Origin: Hofstenia miamia
Lineage: Eukaryota > Xenacoelomorpha > Acoela
DNA length: 64,000 nt
Direction: 5' to 3'
NCBI GenBank assembly: GCA_004352715.1
Contig: SCFE01000095.1
Span: forward strand, 258,743-322,742
In this document: positions 47,899 to 59,216 of the stretch, piece by piece
Layout: every line of letters starts with the position of its first letter
How positions within the stretch are numbered: position 1 is the stretch's first letter
The notes under the pieces: generated by a model
Told to the model about the DNA's origin: nothing
Databases searched by the model: none
The model's input: only the letters and a program-made list of their open reading frames with translations
Translations under genes and position numbers: made by a program

Positions 47899-50624
47899 GG
47901 CCACCTATAGCTCAAGTAAAAAATGTGGCCACATTATAAACATCCCTTTTATAACAAACGAAAGACAAATAGAGGCTTATACAATATAATTGAAAATATA
48001 ATTGCCTAAGCTTGTAACCTGGTTACAAAGTTATTTGACAAGTTTGCCATGCAAAGCGTGACACGCAGATAAACATCTTGAAACTGAATCAATTAAACGG
48101 ACTCTAACTTCTTGAGTTATTTGGTGTTGCGATTCAAGGATGCAACTGTTTAATTATTTCAGATTTGTGGGATTTTTTCACGACACAATCCTTCAGAATC
48201 TGCCACACGTTTTTATGGGTACTGGCGAATTCGGTGGCTATTGCATATCTTGAATATTATAATTGGTAAAAAATTATTTTGTCGATTTTGAGGTATGAGG
48301 GGTTGCTCCACCTTGTTCTAAGATCCATGAATCGGGATATAAGCAGGTTGCGTATGGTACAAATTCCTCGAGTATTTGGCAATATTTTGAACTATTTATT
48401 GTACCAGTACTAACTTCTAACTTTAGATAAAGTCCTCAAATTTTGAAAACTGACCACTTTTTTACTTGAGCTATATTTATTCACCAGAAACCATTCTAAT
48501 AGAGAGAGACTTTTTCAGAAATTGGGGTGTTCTTAAGTAGGATATGAGTTTAGAAAATCTCGCCCCGTTGGAACAAATTTTGGTGACTTTAAGAACTCAG
48601 TTACTAATGTCAAATTGCACGGCGAGCTTAGAGACTTCATTTATTAATATTCTAAGGCTGCTTGTCCAGGACAAACAAAATTGGACGATAAAACTTGTGC
48701 GCTACGTAATTTAATTACAAAAGTTGTTCGTATAGCAGTGTTCACTGATAAACATTTTCTTTGGAGAAATAATTCTCCAAATTTCTACAAATAATGAAAA
48801 GCTTTAAAAATAAATACACAATCTTAAACTATAATTTTATTCGCTTACAGTGTATGTTTCGACTGAAAATGTAATTATTAATTAGTATTTAGAATTATTT
48901 ATCATGATCCATAATGTTTATTTTGTTAAAAAATCTCATGTCTCGTTATATACACAATTCTTCTATTAATATATACATACATATCATATTATTTAAAAAT
49001 AGGAATTCATTGTAATATTAAAAAATAATATAATAGAATAATAGAATAAATAAGTAATAGAATAATGATTAACAGCTATGTAGATTGGGCAGTTAATACC
49101 AGGATAGTTTCACAGTAAAATTGATGAATGATTGAATATCCAAGTGAGCAACATCAATCGTAATTTCATCATTCATGCACAGTAATAATCCGCTCTTTAA
49201 TTGAAATATGCATAAAATATTGTTGATGGGCTGGATGATAGCAAAATGAAAAATATATTTAAATTATTTTATACCCTAGTGATTTGAAAATTGAAAAATC
49301 ATTAAGAAAATTTAATTCCCACAGAAAGTCACATGGACGTCTTTCTGTAGGAATTGCATGTTCTACTATTAGTAATTTGGATAAAACATTGTAATTCCCA
49401 CTGTTGTTGCATGTTTTATATTGAGAATAAAGAATATTTCATGATGGGTGTATCAGAGCAGCCCAAGTGCAAGCCTGTATTTTATGAGATATTATACAAT
49501 TTTATAAAATAACCACATATGCCGACTTCACAAAATTGCATCCAGTCAAGCTTATGCACAAAAAATTGTCAACTGAACGGTGTTGTGCAAAGACATTCAA
49601 CAATCACATGTTAGCAATATATTACAATTGATATCAGGATGGGAAATGGGTCAACGATTTAAGAAGTCAAACATTTCAGTCTTCGAATTTCTTAACACTA
49701 GAAAGTCCGAGTGGTCAAATTTGACCACTTTGCACATCTTAAATGCATTTGAAATGTCTCATGTATTGAGAATATAAATAGAAAAACAGCTTATTTTGTT
49801 GTTCTTACACTTTTCTTTCATTTGCTTTGTTTTCGTTAGTTTTACTTGAACGGGTCAAACTGTCAACTGCATGAATTTAAGATATAGAAACGTCGGATTT
49901 TCTAGTGTTAAAAATATTAATTATTTTTGTATTGATTTTATTGATACTTTTATGTTTTAAAACATTTTATGAGAATTATACATTATTTGATAGGGTGCTC
50001 TTAGATATACCGGGTTGGGTGCTGGTAAGAAAGTGACCTGTTTTCCACCATGCTTATTATATTGCATTTCGCAGAATAGGCCGAACAAATTCATTGAATC
50101 TTTAGTAATTTTTAATGATTACAGTACATTTTAAAAAAAATCTACTGTACACTGAAAATAAAGATAATATGTGGTAGATCCTCCTCTAACATCTTCGAGA
50201 TCCCTTACCCATTAATGCATGCTTTCATACATTATTTTTATAAATCTTAAGATGTCCTAATAAATGTATACCAGAGAACCTGGGATTGCCTAATGACATC
50301 TGTTTTGCAGTTGCTCATGGATATTATTCTTCATCTTCAATACTACCCAGATATTAAATTTTGGTATTATGAATTTAAATTATATATTTTAACTTTGATT
50401 AGATCTAAAAGTAATTATTAGAAGAAATATTAAAACGTATAATGTTAGTTTGAATTTAACTAGTTTTCAGTCAATACATAACGCAGTCCTTAAAGTTTGC
50501 ATAAATTATTCTTATAATCATTTGAATATTACAATTTAAAAAATGAGAAATAGCTATTGTTTTCATATTCGTATCCGCTTTGCGTCAAGTTAAATACAGT
50601 TCGCTATTTACATTTACAAGCTTA
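47899..50624. repeat. 2.7-kb tandem repeat, copy 1
   Basis: Starts at GCCACCTATAGCTCAAGTAA and ends at the single N at 50625, right after TTTACATTTACAAGCTTA. It is repeated at 50626-52559 with only scattered single-base changes (about 1% by eye). It includes one TTAA-flanked MITE. No gene recognised. Confidence 0.9.
49692..49911. mobile_element. piggyBac-like MITE with TTAA target duplication (copy 1)
   Basis: TTAA at 49692-49695 and 49908-49911 flanks a 212-bp element. Its ends are CACTAGAAAGTCCGA and, reversed, CACTAGAAAATCCGA: 14 of 15 positions match. The left sub-terminal part holds a perfect 18-bp palindrome GTGGTCAAATTTGACCAC. TTAA duplication is the hallmark of piggyBac-type transposition. 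No coding capacity, so it needs a transposase from elsewhere. Confidence 0.8.
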
Positions 50625-50625
50625 N

Positions 50626-52559
50626 GCCACCTATAGCTCAAGTAAAAAATGTGGCCACATTATAAACATACCTTTTATAACAAACGAAAGACAAATAGAG
50701 GCTTATACAATATAATTGAAAATATAATTGCCTAAGCTTGTAACCTGGTTACAAAGTTATTTGACAAGTTTGCCATGCAAAGCGTGACACGCAGATAAAC
50801 ATCTTGAAACTGAATCAATTAAACGGACTCTAACTTCTTGAGTTATTTGGTGTTGCGATTCAAGGATGCAACTGTTTAATTATTTCAGATTTGTGGGATT
50901 TTTTCACGACACAATCCTTCAGAATCTGCCACACGTTTTTATGGGTACTGGCGAATTCGGTGGCTATTGCATATCTTGAATATTATAATTGGTAAAAAAT
51001 TATTTTGTCGATTTTGAGGTATGAGGGGTTGCTCCACCTTGTTCTAAGATCCATGAATCGAGATATAAGCAGGTTGCGTATGGTACAAATTCCTCGAGTA
51101 TTTGGCAATATTTTGAACTATTTATTGTACCAGTGCCATCTACTAACTTTAGATAAAGTCCTCAAATTTTGAAAACTGACCACTTTTTTACTTGAGCTAT
51201 ATTTATTCACCAGAAACCATTCTAATAGAGAGAGACTTTTTCAGAAATTGGGGTGTTCTTAAGTAGGATATGAGTTTAGAAAATCTCGCCCCGTTGGAAC
51301 AAATTTTGGTGACTTTAAGAACTCAGTTACTAATGTCAAATTGCACGGCGAGCTTAGAGACTTCATTTATTAATATTCTAATGCTGCTTNTTTCATGATG
51401 GGTGTATCAGAGCAGCCCAAGGGCAAGCCTGTATTTTATGAGATATTATACAATTTTATAAAATAACCACATATGCCGACTTCACAAAATTGCACAAAAA
51501 ATTGTCAACTGAACGGTGTTGTGCAAAGACATTCAACAATCACATGTTAGCAATATATTACAATTGATATCAGGATGGGAAATGGGTCAACGATTTAAGA
51601 AGTCAAACATTTCAGTCTTCGAATTTCTTAACACTAGAAAGTCCGAGTGGTCAAATTTGACCACTTTGCACATCTTAAATGCATTTGTAATGTCTCATGT
51701 ATCGAGAATATAAATAGAAAAACAGCTTATTTTGTTGTTCTTACACTTTTCTTTCATTTGCTTTGTTTTTGTTAGTTTTACTTGAACGGGTCAAACTGTC
51801 AACTGCATGAATTTAAGATATAGAAACGTCGGATTTTCTAGTGTTAAAGATATTAATTATTTTTGAATTGATTTTATTGATACTTTTATGTTTTAAAACA
51901 TTTTATGCGAATTATACATTATTTGATAGGGTGCTCTTAGATATACCGGATTGGGTGCTGGTAAGAAAGTGACCTGTTTTCCACCATGCTTATTATATTG
52001 CATTTCGCAGAATAGGTCGAACAAATTCATTGAATCTTTAATAATTTTTAATGATTACTGTACATTTTAAAAAAAATGTACTGTACACTGAAAATAAAGA
52101 TAATATGTGGTAGATCCTCCTCTAACATCTTCGAGATCCCTTACCCATTAATGCATGCTTTCATACATTATTTTTATAAATCTTAAGATGTCCTAATAAA
52201 TGTATACCAGAGAACCTGGGATTGCCTAATGACATCTGTTTTGCAGTTGCTCATGGATATTATTCTTCATCTTCAATACTACCCAGATATTAAATTTTGG
52301 TATTATGAATTTAAATTATATATTTTAACTTTCATTAGATCTAAAAGTAATTATTAGAAGAAATATTAAAACGTATAATGTTAGTTTGAATTTAACTAGT
52401 TTTCAGTCAATACATAACGCAGTCCTTAAAGTTTGCATAAATTATTCTTATAATCATTTGAATATTACAATTTAAAAAATGAGAAATAGCTATTGTTTTC
52501 ATATTCGTATCCGCTTTGCGTCAAGTTAAATACAGTTCGCTATTTACATTTACAAGCTT
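50626..52559. repeat. 2.7-kb tandem repeat, copy 2, with an internal join
   Basis: 50626-51389 matches 47899-48664. After the single N at 51390, sequence 51391-52559 matches 49438-50624. The intervening 770 bases of copy 1 are missing. Copy 2 runs on past 52560 into unique sequence. Two single-N joins and about 99% identity are what serial assembly of two haplotypes produces. Confidence 0.9.
51628..51847. mobile_element. piggyBac-like MITE with TTAA target duplication (copy 2)
   Basis: Same element as at 49692-49911, same 212-bp length, same ends and palindrome, with TTAA at 51628-51631 and 51844-51847. Being at the same place within the repeat unit, it is the allelic or duplicated copy and not a second insertion. 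Confidence 0.8.
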
Positions 52560-53710
52560 AATTTTGCTTTCAAAAGATAATGCAAATCAAAGTTAATTCA
52601 AAGATTTTTAAATAATATAATTCAATTATTAAGTATGTTATTGAAAATTGAATATTCTTTAAAGTTTGTCAACAATATATATTTCTTTATATGAATTCCA
52701 CAATGCGTTCTCTTATTATACTAATTAATTTATGGTTATAAAAAATAGCATTGTAACAAATTGACCCTTAAAATGGATAGTACATGTATTTAATAAAAAC
52801 TTAGAACGTGCACGCCCATCCTAACTAAATTGCTGGGTCCACTGTTGTGAAGATTTTTTGAGTGAAAGTATGTACATGGAAGTTCCAACCTGTGGTATAT
52901 ACACGTTTTTGCTGTTTTAAATATACATAAACTTTCTTTAATTATATCCATATGTAGAACTTGGATATTCTTTCAATTTTAATAACAAATTGAAAACTTT
53001 CCGTATTTTCTATGGCTGAAATGTGGAACATGGAAGTAATTCTATCTTTTTACAAGGTAGAATCACCGAGACACGCTGGGTATTTATAGAAGCTTTTGAT
53101 CAAAGTTAATTTACACTTTGGACTTGACTAATTCACCTGACACTTTACAGAACTCGTTCGCTCTGCGAGTATTGGCTTAGCTTTATATAAGCTTCAACAG
53201 TTCTACATAGCACTACAAGTAGTTGTAGTATTTTGGAGTTGTCGATTCTAGATGCATAACAAAGTTTGAAGTAGAGTGTTAAATTTCACAAACTTACATT
53301 TGTTGTCGATTTAATGTATTAGAGATTGATTCCTCCATGCTATCGTCAGTTTAAATATATATTTCTGTACGTCAATGAAAGCTTTATGATAATCAAATTT
53401 TTAATAATGTAATTTCATCAAATTAGACAATTTTTAGAGCGAATAATATGAATTGTCGCAAAATTGTGACTGTTGGTGAGTCTTGCTTTTCGTTAACATC
53501 TTTTGTTGTGTCACCCTGATAGAAAAATGAGGAGGACAGACAGGTTTGAAGAGCATATAATAACGTAATTAAAGATGGTAATTACATTTGCGTGTTTACT
53601 AAACCGCCAAAATTGCTGTTTTTGCTCATGTTAACTTAGTCATGCAGGCAGTTGAATTTATATATCACAACATCACCCATGATTTTAGTTATTTATACAC
53701 AGCATCAGGT
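52560..53710. other. non-coding stretch
   Basis: No gene or repeat recognised. Confidence 0.4.
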
Positions 53711-53896
53711 ATGCCAAAGTCCACGAAAGGTAGCGGATCATTTAAAAGAAAAGCTGGAAGTAGCCCTCCTGTGCAATTTTCGGGAATTGATAAGCAGAAA
53801 TTGACGAAAATTCCATTTTCTCTGGACGAGATATATCTCAAAAGTTCACAAAGGACAGGAGTTTCTGTTTACATTCGACAGTGCATCGGTCATTAG
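53711..53896 (+). CDS. orphan 61-aa ORF, basic N-terminus
   Basis: From ATG at 53711 (the open frame extends back to 53642) the peptide is MPKSTKGSGSFKRKAGSSPP, then VQFSGIDKQKLTKIPFSLDE and IYLKSSQRTGVSVYIRQCIG, ending at TAG. The basic, Ser/Gly-rich start looks like a nuclear-localisation tail. It lies just 5' of a repeat block and a 1-kb gap, so it may belong to a mobile element hidden by the gap. No family recognised. Confidence 0.3.
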   Translation: MPKSTKGSGSFKRKAGSSPPVQFSGIDKQKLTKIPFSLDEIYLKSSQRTGVSVYIRQCIGH

Positions 53897-53961
53897 CTAG
53901 ATCGGGTATAAAGAAGAAATCGTGTTGAAGTTTGCTCCACAAGGCCGCGACTCGGTTGCGT

Positions 53962-54052
53962 TTACAAAAACGCAACTTTGGGGTGTTTTTCTTTTTAACG
54001 CAACTTGTGGTATTTTAACGCAACTTAGCGCTATAATATAAAATTTTAACGC
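53962..54052. repeat. spaced AACGCAACTT repeats running into the gap
   Basis: AACGCAACTT occurs three times (about 53968, 53998 and 54018), the last two within TTTTAACGCAACTT, and a fourth TTTTAACGC is cut by the gap at 54053. Spacing is uneven (about 20-30 bases). It is probably the edge of a tandem or MITE array that stopped assembly. Confidence 0.6.
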
Positions 54053-55052
54053 NNNNNNNNNNNNNNNNNNNNNNNNNNNNNNNNNNNNNNNNNNNNNNNN
54101 NNNNNNNNNNNNNNNNNNNNNNNNNNNNNNNNNNNNNNNNNNNNNNNNNNNNNNNNNNNNNNNNNNNNNNNNNNNNNNNNNNNNNNNNNNNNNNNNNNNN
54201 NNNNNNNNNNNNNNNNNNNNNNNNNNNNNNNNNNNNNNNNNNNNNNNNNNNNNNNNNNNNNNNNNNNNNNNNNNNNNNNNNNNNNNNNNNNNNNNNNNNN
54301 NNNNNNNNNNNNNNNNNNNNNNNNNNNNNNNNNNNNNNNNNNNNNNNNNNNNNNNNNNNNNNNNNNNNNNNNNNNNNNNNNNNNNNNNNNNNNNNNNNNN
54401 NNNNNNNNNNNNNNNNNNNNNNNNNNNNNNNNNNNNNNNNNNNNNNNNNNNNNNNNNNNNNNNNNNNNNNNNNNNNNNNNNNNNNNNNNNNNNNNNNNNN
54501 NNNNNNNNNNNNNNNNNNNNNNNNNNNNNNNNNNNNNNNNNNNNNNNNNNNNNNNNNNNNNNNNNNNNNNNNNNNNNNNNNNNNNNNNNNNNNNNNNNNN
54601 NNNNNNNNNNNNNNNNNNNNNNNNNNNNNNNNNNNNNNNNNNNNNNNNNNNNNNNNNNNNNNNNNNNNNNNNNNNNNNNNNNNNNNNNNNNNNNNNNNNN
54701 NNNNNNNNNNNNNNNNNNNNNNNNNNNNNNNNNNNNNNNNNNNNNNNNNNNNNNNNNNNNNNNNNNNNNNNNNNNNNNNNNNNNNNNNNNNNNNNNNNNN
54801 NNNNNNNNNNNNNNNNNNNNNNNNNNNNNNNNNNNNNNNNNNNNNNNNNNNNNNNNNNNNNNNNNNNNNNNNNNNNNNNNNNNNNNNNNNNNNNNNNNNN
54901 NNNNNNNNNNNNNNNNNNNNNNNNNNNNNNNNNNNNNNNNNNNNNNNNNNNNNNNNNNNNNNNNNNNNNNNNNNNNNNNNNNNNNNNNNNNNNNNNNNNN
55001 NNNNNNNNNNNNNNNNNNNNNNNNNNNNNNNNNNNNNNNNNNNNNNNNNNNN
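54053..55052. other. assembly gap, 1000 N
   Basis: Exactly 1000 N, probably a placeholder, opened by an AACGCAACTT repeat on the left. Confidence 0.95.
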
Positions 55053-55090
55053 ATTATGAATTACCAAGTATAAAAAGTTTTTGCAACACT

Positions 55091-55304
55091 ATGCTACACG
55101 AGCAACTTTTATCGCCAATTATTATTGCCCAACTAATATCGTTTGTGAAGCTTATCCTCCACAGCTTTTGTCTAAAACAAATTAAATGACTAACGCTGCT
55201 CGTGTAGTATGCCAAACTAACACCTAAGATTGGCAACAAAAGTTGCTCGTTCGGACGACAGAGATACGCGACAAAAATTGGCGATGAAGTTGATCATGTA
55301 GCAT
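55091..55304. mobile_element. MITE with about 28-bp inverted ends
   Basis: The left end ATGCTACACGAGCAACTTTT, then ATCGCCAATT, is matched in reverse by the right end (ATGCTACATGATCAACTTCA, then TCGCCAATT). The interior contains further partial copies of the same words: CTGCTCGTGTAGTATGCC at about 55196-55213 and AAAAGTTGCTCGT at about 55238. So it is a multiple-hairpin MITE or two overlapping copies. Target duplication not clear. Confidence 0.6.
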
Positions 55305-55774
55305 GGGTTTTAGAAACCTATACATAGATTCAATATATTTTTCTGCTATTACAATATTGCACTAAGATTATTTATTAAATTTGTTCGAAAATTCAAACAA
55401 ATGTGCATATTGATGGATGGAAAGGTTGGTGATGAAATGTCTTATTTGAAAAGCTTTTAGTATTTAATTAATATATTTTATTTTCAAGATTTATGAATTG
55501 GATTGGGAATTTCAAAAATCCATAAGCAATCCGTGGATAAATAGGGAAATTGAGGTGCTAATCTCTCTCTCTAATAATACTTTGATAATAAATCATTTAC
55601 TTTGTTGAAGTTGATCTTTAAGTTTGGATGATCTCGTTAAATGTACGTATAAACATGGATTTCAATGACTCTACCAGGATTTCGACTGTGAAATACGTTA
55701 TGACCAATTGTGTAGTAATGAAAGTTGAATTTCTACAAAGGCTAAAATTAAATTGATATATTTTATAACCATAA
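55305..55774. other. non-coding spacer before the THAP transposon
   Basis: AT-rich, nothing recognised. Confidence 0.4.
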
Positions 55775-55793
55775 CTTGAACTAATTTAATGTA
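55775..55793. repeat. 19-bp direct repeat flanking the THAP element, left copy
   Basis: CTTGAACTAATTTAATGTA directly abuts the left terminal inverted repeat. The identical 19 bases occur at 57780-57798, beyond the right end. Confidence 0.85.
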
Positions 55794-56005
55794 AACACCA
55801 GGCCATGACAAGCGCTATTGATTGAAATTATTGGGGGCCGCACGCTTCAATTAATAACTTTAGTAATAAGAAATGTTCACTCCCGCATGGTGGCGCTAAC
55901 ATTTCACTGTGCTACTAGAATGATCATTTGTTTATTACCCGTTGTTACGTTACAATTAACTGTGCGAAATCCCTCCATTGGGCTTGCTCACATAAACGTT
56001 ACTTG

Positions 56006-56434
56006 ATGCCACGAAAGTGTTGTGTTGCGCTATGCACTAGTGGATATCTAAGTGCAAAAAAAGAAGATCGTCCTGTTCCAATTTATCGCTTTCCTTCAAA
56101 TCCAGAAATGTCAAGAAAATGGGTAAAGCAATTACCCAATGTCGTTAATGTTACCAAAAATATAGGAGTGTGTGCATTGCATTGGCCCCCTAATGCAAAG
56201 ATGAAAAAAGTCCAGGGTGGAAAATTATCTCCTGTTGAAGCTCCTTCAATTTTTCCAAACATTCCTTCCAGCGTAATTCCAACACCATGTCCAACTCCTA
56301 GAAAAAATGAAAAACTTCTACTAGGAAAAAGAAATGTTCAACCTGATGAACTTGATGCTTTCAAAGCCCTTGATAGGATTAACATTAAAAATGTGGTAGA
56401 TCTAGTAGCAGAAATACAATCTAGATTTCCAAAA
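56006..56434 (+). CDS. THAP-domain transposase N-terminus (cut by gap)
   Basis: I chose ATG 56006 (MPRKCC...) because THAP proteins start within a few residues of the first zinc cysteine; the frame extends upstream to 55928 without need. The C2CH site is C6 (or C5), C10, C56 and H59: C-x3-C-x45-C-x2-H. Other THAP marks are P25, F29-P30, W39 and a VEAPSIF stretch in the place of the AVPTIF box. The finger would bind the element's own termini. After it come a Pro-rich linker (about 85-105) and a helical-looking stretch DELDAFKALDRINIKNVVD at 122-140, just before the N run. The frame is intact throughout, with no stop, in contrast to the other transposon remnants here, so this may be a recent copy or a domesticated gene. 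Confidence 0.8.
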
Positions 56435-57393
56435 NNNNNNNNNNNNNNNNNNNNNNNNNNNNNNNNNNNNNNNNNNNNNNNNNNNNNNNNNNNNNNNNNN
56501 NNNNNNNNNNNNNNNNNNNNNNNNNNNNNNNNNNNNNNNNNNNNNNNNNNNNNNNNNNNNNNNNNNNNNNNNNNNNNNNNNNNNNNNNNNNNNNNNNNNN
56601 NNNNNNNNNNNNNNNNNNNNNNNNNNNNNNNNNNNNNNNNNNNNNNNNNNNNNNNNNNNNNNNNNNNNNNNNNNNNNNNNNNNNNNNNNNNNNNNNNNNN
56701 NNNNNNNNNNNNNNNNNNNNNNNNNNNNNNNNNNNNNNNNNNNNNNNNNNNNNNNNNNNNNNNNNNNNNNNNNNNNNNNNNNNNNNNNNNNNNNNNNNNN
56801 NNNNNNNNNNNNNNNNNNNNNNNNNNNNNNNNNNNNNNNNNNNNNNNNNNNNNNNNNNNNNNNNNNNNNNNNNNNNNNNNNNNNNNNNNNNNNNNNNNNN
56901 NNNNNNNNNNNNNNNNNNNNNNNNNNNNNNNNNNNNNNNNNNNNNNNNNNNNNNNNNNNNNNNNNNNNNNNNNNNNNNNNNNNNNNNNNNNNNNNNNNNN
57001 NNNNNNNNNNNNNNNNNNNNNNNNNNNNNNNNNNNNNNNNNNNNNNNNNNNNNNNNNNNNNNNNNNNNNNNNNNNNNNNNNNNNNNNNNNNNNNNNNNNN
57101 NNNNNNNNNNNNNNNNNNNNNNNNNNNNNNNNNNNNNNNNNNNNNNNNNNNNNNNNNNNNNNNNNNNNNNNNNNNNNNNNNNNNNNNNNNNNNNNNNNNN
57201 NNNNNNNNNNNNNNNNNNNNNNNNNNNNNNNNNNNNNNNNNNNNNNNNNNNNNNNNNNNNNNNNNNNNNNNNNNNNNNNNNNNNNNNNNNNNNNNNNNNN
57301 NNNNNNNNNNNNNNNNNNNNNNNNNNNNNNNNNNNNNNNNNNNNNNNNNNNNNNNNNNNNNNNNNNNNNNNNNNNNNNNNNNNNNNNNNNNNN
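56435..57393. other. assembly gap, 959 N inside the THAP transposon
   Basis: 959 N. It hides the expected leucine-zipper/GTP-binding and RNase H-like DDE regions of the transposase. Confidence 0.95.
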
Positions 57394-57648
57394 TATCCAA
57401 ATGATGCAATTGTCAATTTTGTATCCATGGACTTGATTTTTATAGAAAATTCGTCTACTGAATTCTGTAGAAACAGCTTAAACACGGCATTGGATCATAT
57501 TGCTTTACTTTATTTCAGTGAGCATTTCAGTACCAAATCTTGTGGTATATTAACAAATATTTTGTTAAACAATTATTGTAAATCAGTTGTTGATAGCAAT
57601 ATTTGTAGATCTAAAAAGTTAAAGCTCGCCAAATTTCAAAATAAATGA
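57394..57648 (+). CDS. C-terminal part of the THAP-element transposase
   Basis: 84 codons open from the gap edge to TGA, starting YPNDAIVNFVSMDLIFIENS and ending SKKLKLAKFQNK. The stop lies 72 bases before the right terminal repeat, as expected for the last exon of the element's own gene. I do not recognise a domain in it; assignment rests on strand and position between the TIRs. The gap of 959 is not a multiple of three, so continuity of frame cannot be tested. Confidence 0.55.
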   Translation, partial: YPNDAIVNFVSMDLIFIENSSTEFCRNSLNTALDHIALLYFSEHFSTKSCGILTNILLNNYCKSVVDSNICRSKKLKLAKFQNK

Positions 57649-57779
57649 TAATTATTTATTTTTTTGTCATTTATCAGTAATATATATTCTCATAATTTAA
57701 ATAATATATAATTTTCAGATCGGCCCCCAATAATTTCTTTCAATTTTGCGTGGCATGGCCTGGTGTTGAGGTAGCCTTG

Positions 57780-57798
57780 CTTGAACTAATTTAATGTA
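57780..57798. repeat. 19-bp direct repeat flanking the THAP element, right copy
   Basis: Same 19 bases as 55775-55793, but set 12 bases outside the right terminal repeat (spacer GAGGTAGCCTTG). Confidence 0.85.
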
Positions 57799-59078
57799 CA
57801 AAAAGAAGAAAATATTTATTCTACAAAGATTTGACACTTTTCATTTTTTAACTATTTTTGTTTTTGTTGTACAAATTAGGTCTACAATTAAGCTGCTTAG
57901 TAAATTTTTTCATAATGCAATTGAAACCTGCAAAAAAAGTCATTTGGAGTAATTGCACATACTTTAAAATTTTTTAAAAAGCTAAGTGCTATTGAATTAC
58001 AAACAACAATAAACAAATTACACAAATTACTTGCATTTCGAATTTTTTTGGTTTATTCATTATGGGTATTGCAAAAATTGCAATATGGGAAACGTAATCG
58101 GAAGGAACTGCTAAGCCCCCCCCCTCTTGTTGATTAAATTTGAATGAGAATTGCTACATGTAAGTATATTAAGCGAATCAGGATCAGCAGTAAGAATTCA
58201 CTTATATAGAAAGCGATCCCATAAATTTCAAAGGAAATATAGCCATCCACAGTACATTTATAGTTATGGAAATCGGGGTACAAAGACTCAATATCAGTTG
58301 AAGATAGGATACATAGAAGAACTAATCATTAACCTTTTCGGATATGATACGGTTTAGGGATCGTAGAGTCAATGCTATTGGATTGCCAAACTAGGGTAGT
58401 GAAAGAAGCTTCTGCGATGCACATATAAATGTAATTCCAAAGAATTTAAACTGAACGTAAACTTCCCAATTTTTATGCTAAATTTGAATTGCTATTAATT
58501 GATGATTTCATAATGAAAAGTATAATCCGAATTAGAAAAGCAATTTATTCGTTTTCTTCTACAAGATAGAATCTAAGGCCATCGGTCCATCAAGTAGAAA
58601 TGGTGTTTCAAGTTTAAAGAAGATTCCTTCAATAAGGCTGGCTTTCTTGCAGACCTTGGAAGTCAATCATTACTCACTAATCAAAAACATACCTCACCAA
58701 AGCGAGGCGCTTAAATTTAGTACAAACAAGAACCTCCTTTCAAATAATCGTATTGAAATTTGCTCTTTCTTCAGAGTTTCGGTTGTCAAATCTCTCTAAG
58801 ATTCAGTTTCTAAACTCGTACTTTGCAATTTTTTATAAAATGTTGACCAGCTTAACAAAACAGGTTGAGCCTGTCCGCAACATATTAAGAAGAAGCAAGC
58901 TCATTGTGAGAAAGTTAATCTTAGGCTCATCCAAGAGGGCTCTTAAGTAATATTGTTTCAATGCACTTGGCATATTAGACAAAATTTCGTGATATTTTTT
59001 GATGTCAGAGGATAGTCTAAGGAGTGATACTAGAATTTTTTCAAAACATGCGCCGACTCCCTATGTTGATTTTCACAG
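57799..59078. other. non-coding stretch with weak coding-like spots
   Basis: No recognised gene. Open frames at about 58150-58357 and 58753-58950 (the latter ending RRSKLIVRKLILGSSKRALK) have a somewhat protein-like composition and could be eroded element remnants, without any family signature. A nine-C run is at about 58116-58124. Confidence 0.35.
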
Positions 59079-59216
59079 CATTTTTTTTATAAATTTAAGA
59101 ACAAATCATTAGATAAAGATGTCTCAAAGCAGAGTTGATTGAAAAAAGAACATTTTTTTATAAATTTAAGAACAAATCATTAGATAAAGATGTCTCAAAG
59201 CAGAGTTGATTGAAAA
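59079..59216. repeat. 71-bp tandem duplication
   Basis: Two near-identical tandem units starting CATTTTTTT and containing AACAAATCATTAGATAAAGA and GTCTCAAAGCAGAGTTGATT. The first has one more T. A simple local duplication. Confidence 0.85.

Larger units (their letters stand above)
55794..57767 (+). mobile_element. THAP-domain (P-element-like) DNA transposon with 47-bp TIRs
   Basis: The left terminus 55794-55840 and the complement of 57721-57767 match at 40 of 47 positions without gaps. Both start AACACCAGGCCATG and end AAATTATTGGGGGCCG. Between them lie a THAP zinc-finger ORF and a further coding piece in the same strand, separated by a 959-N gap. A THAP finger at the transposase N-terminus plus TIRs is the organisation of P elements and their relatives (for example vertebrate THAP9). 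If the gap size is right, the element is about 2 kb, short for a full transposase with introns, so it may be internally deleted. The element cannot be judged active or dead because the core is hidden. Confidence 0.8.
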
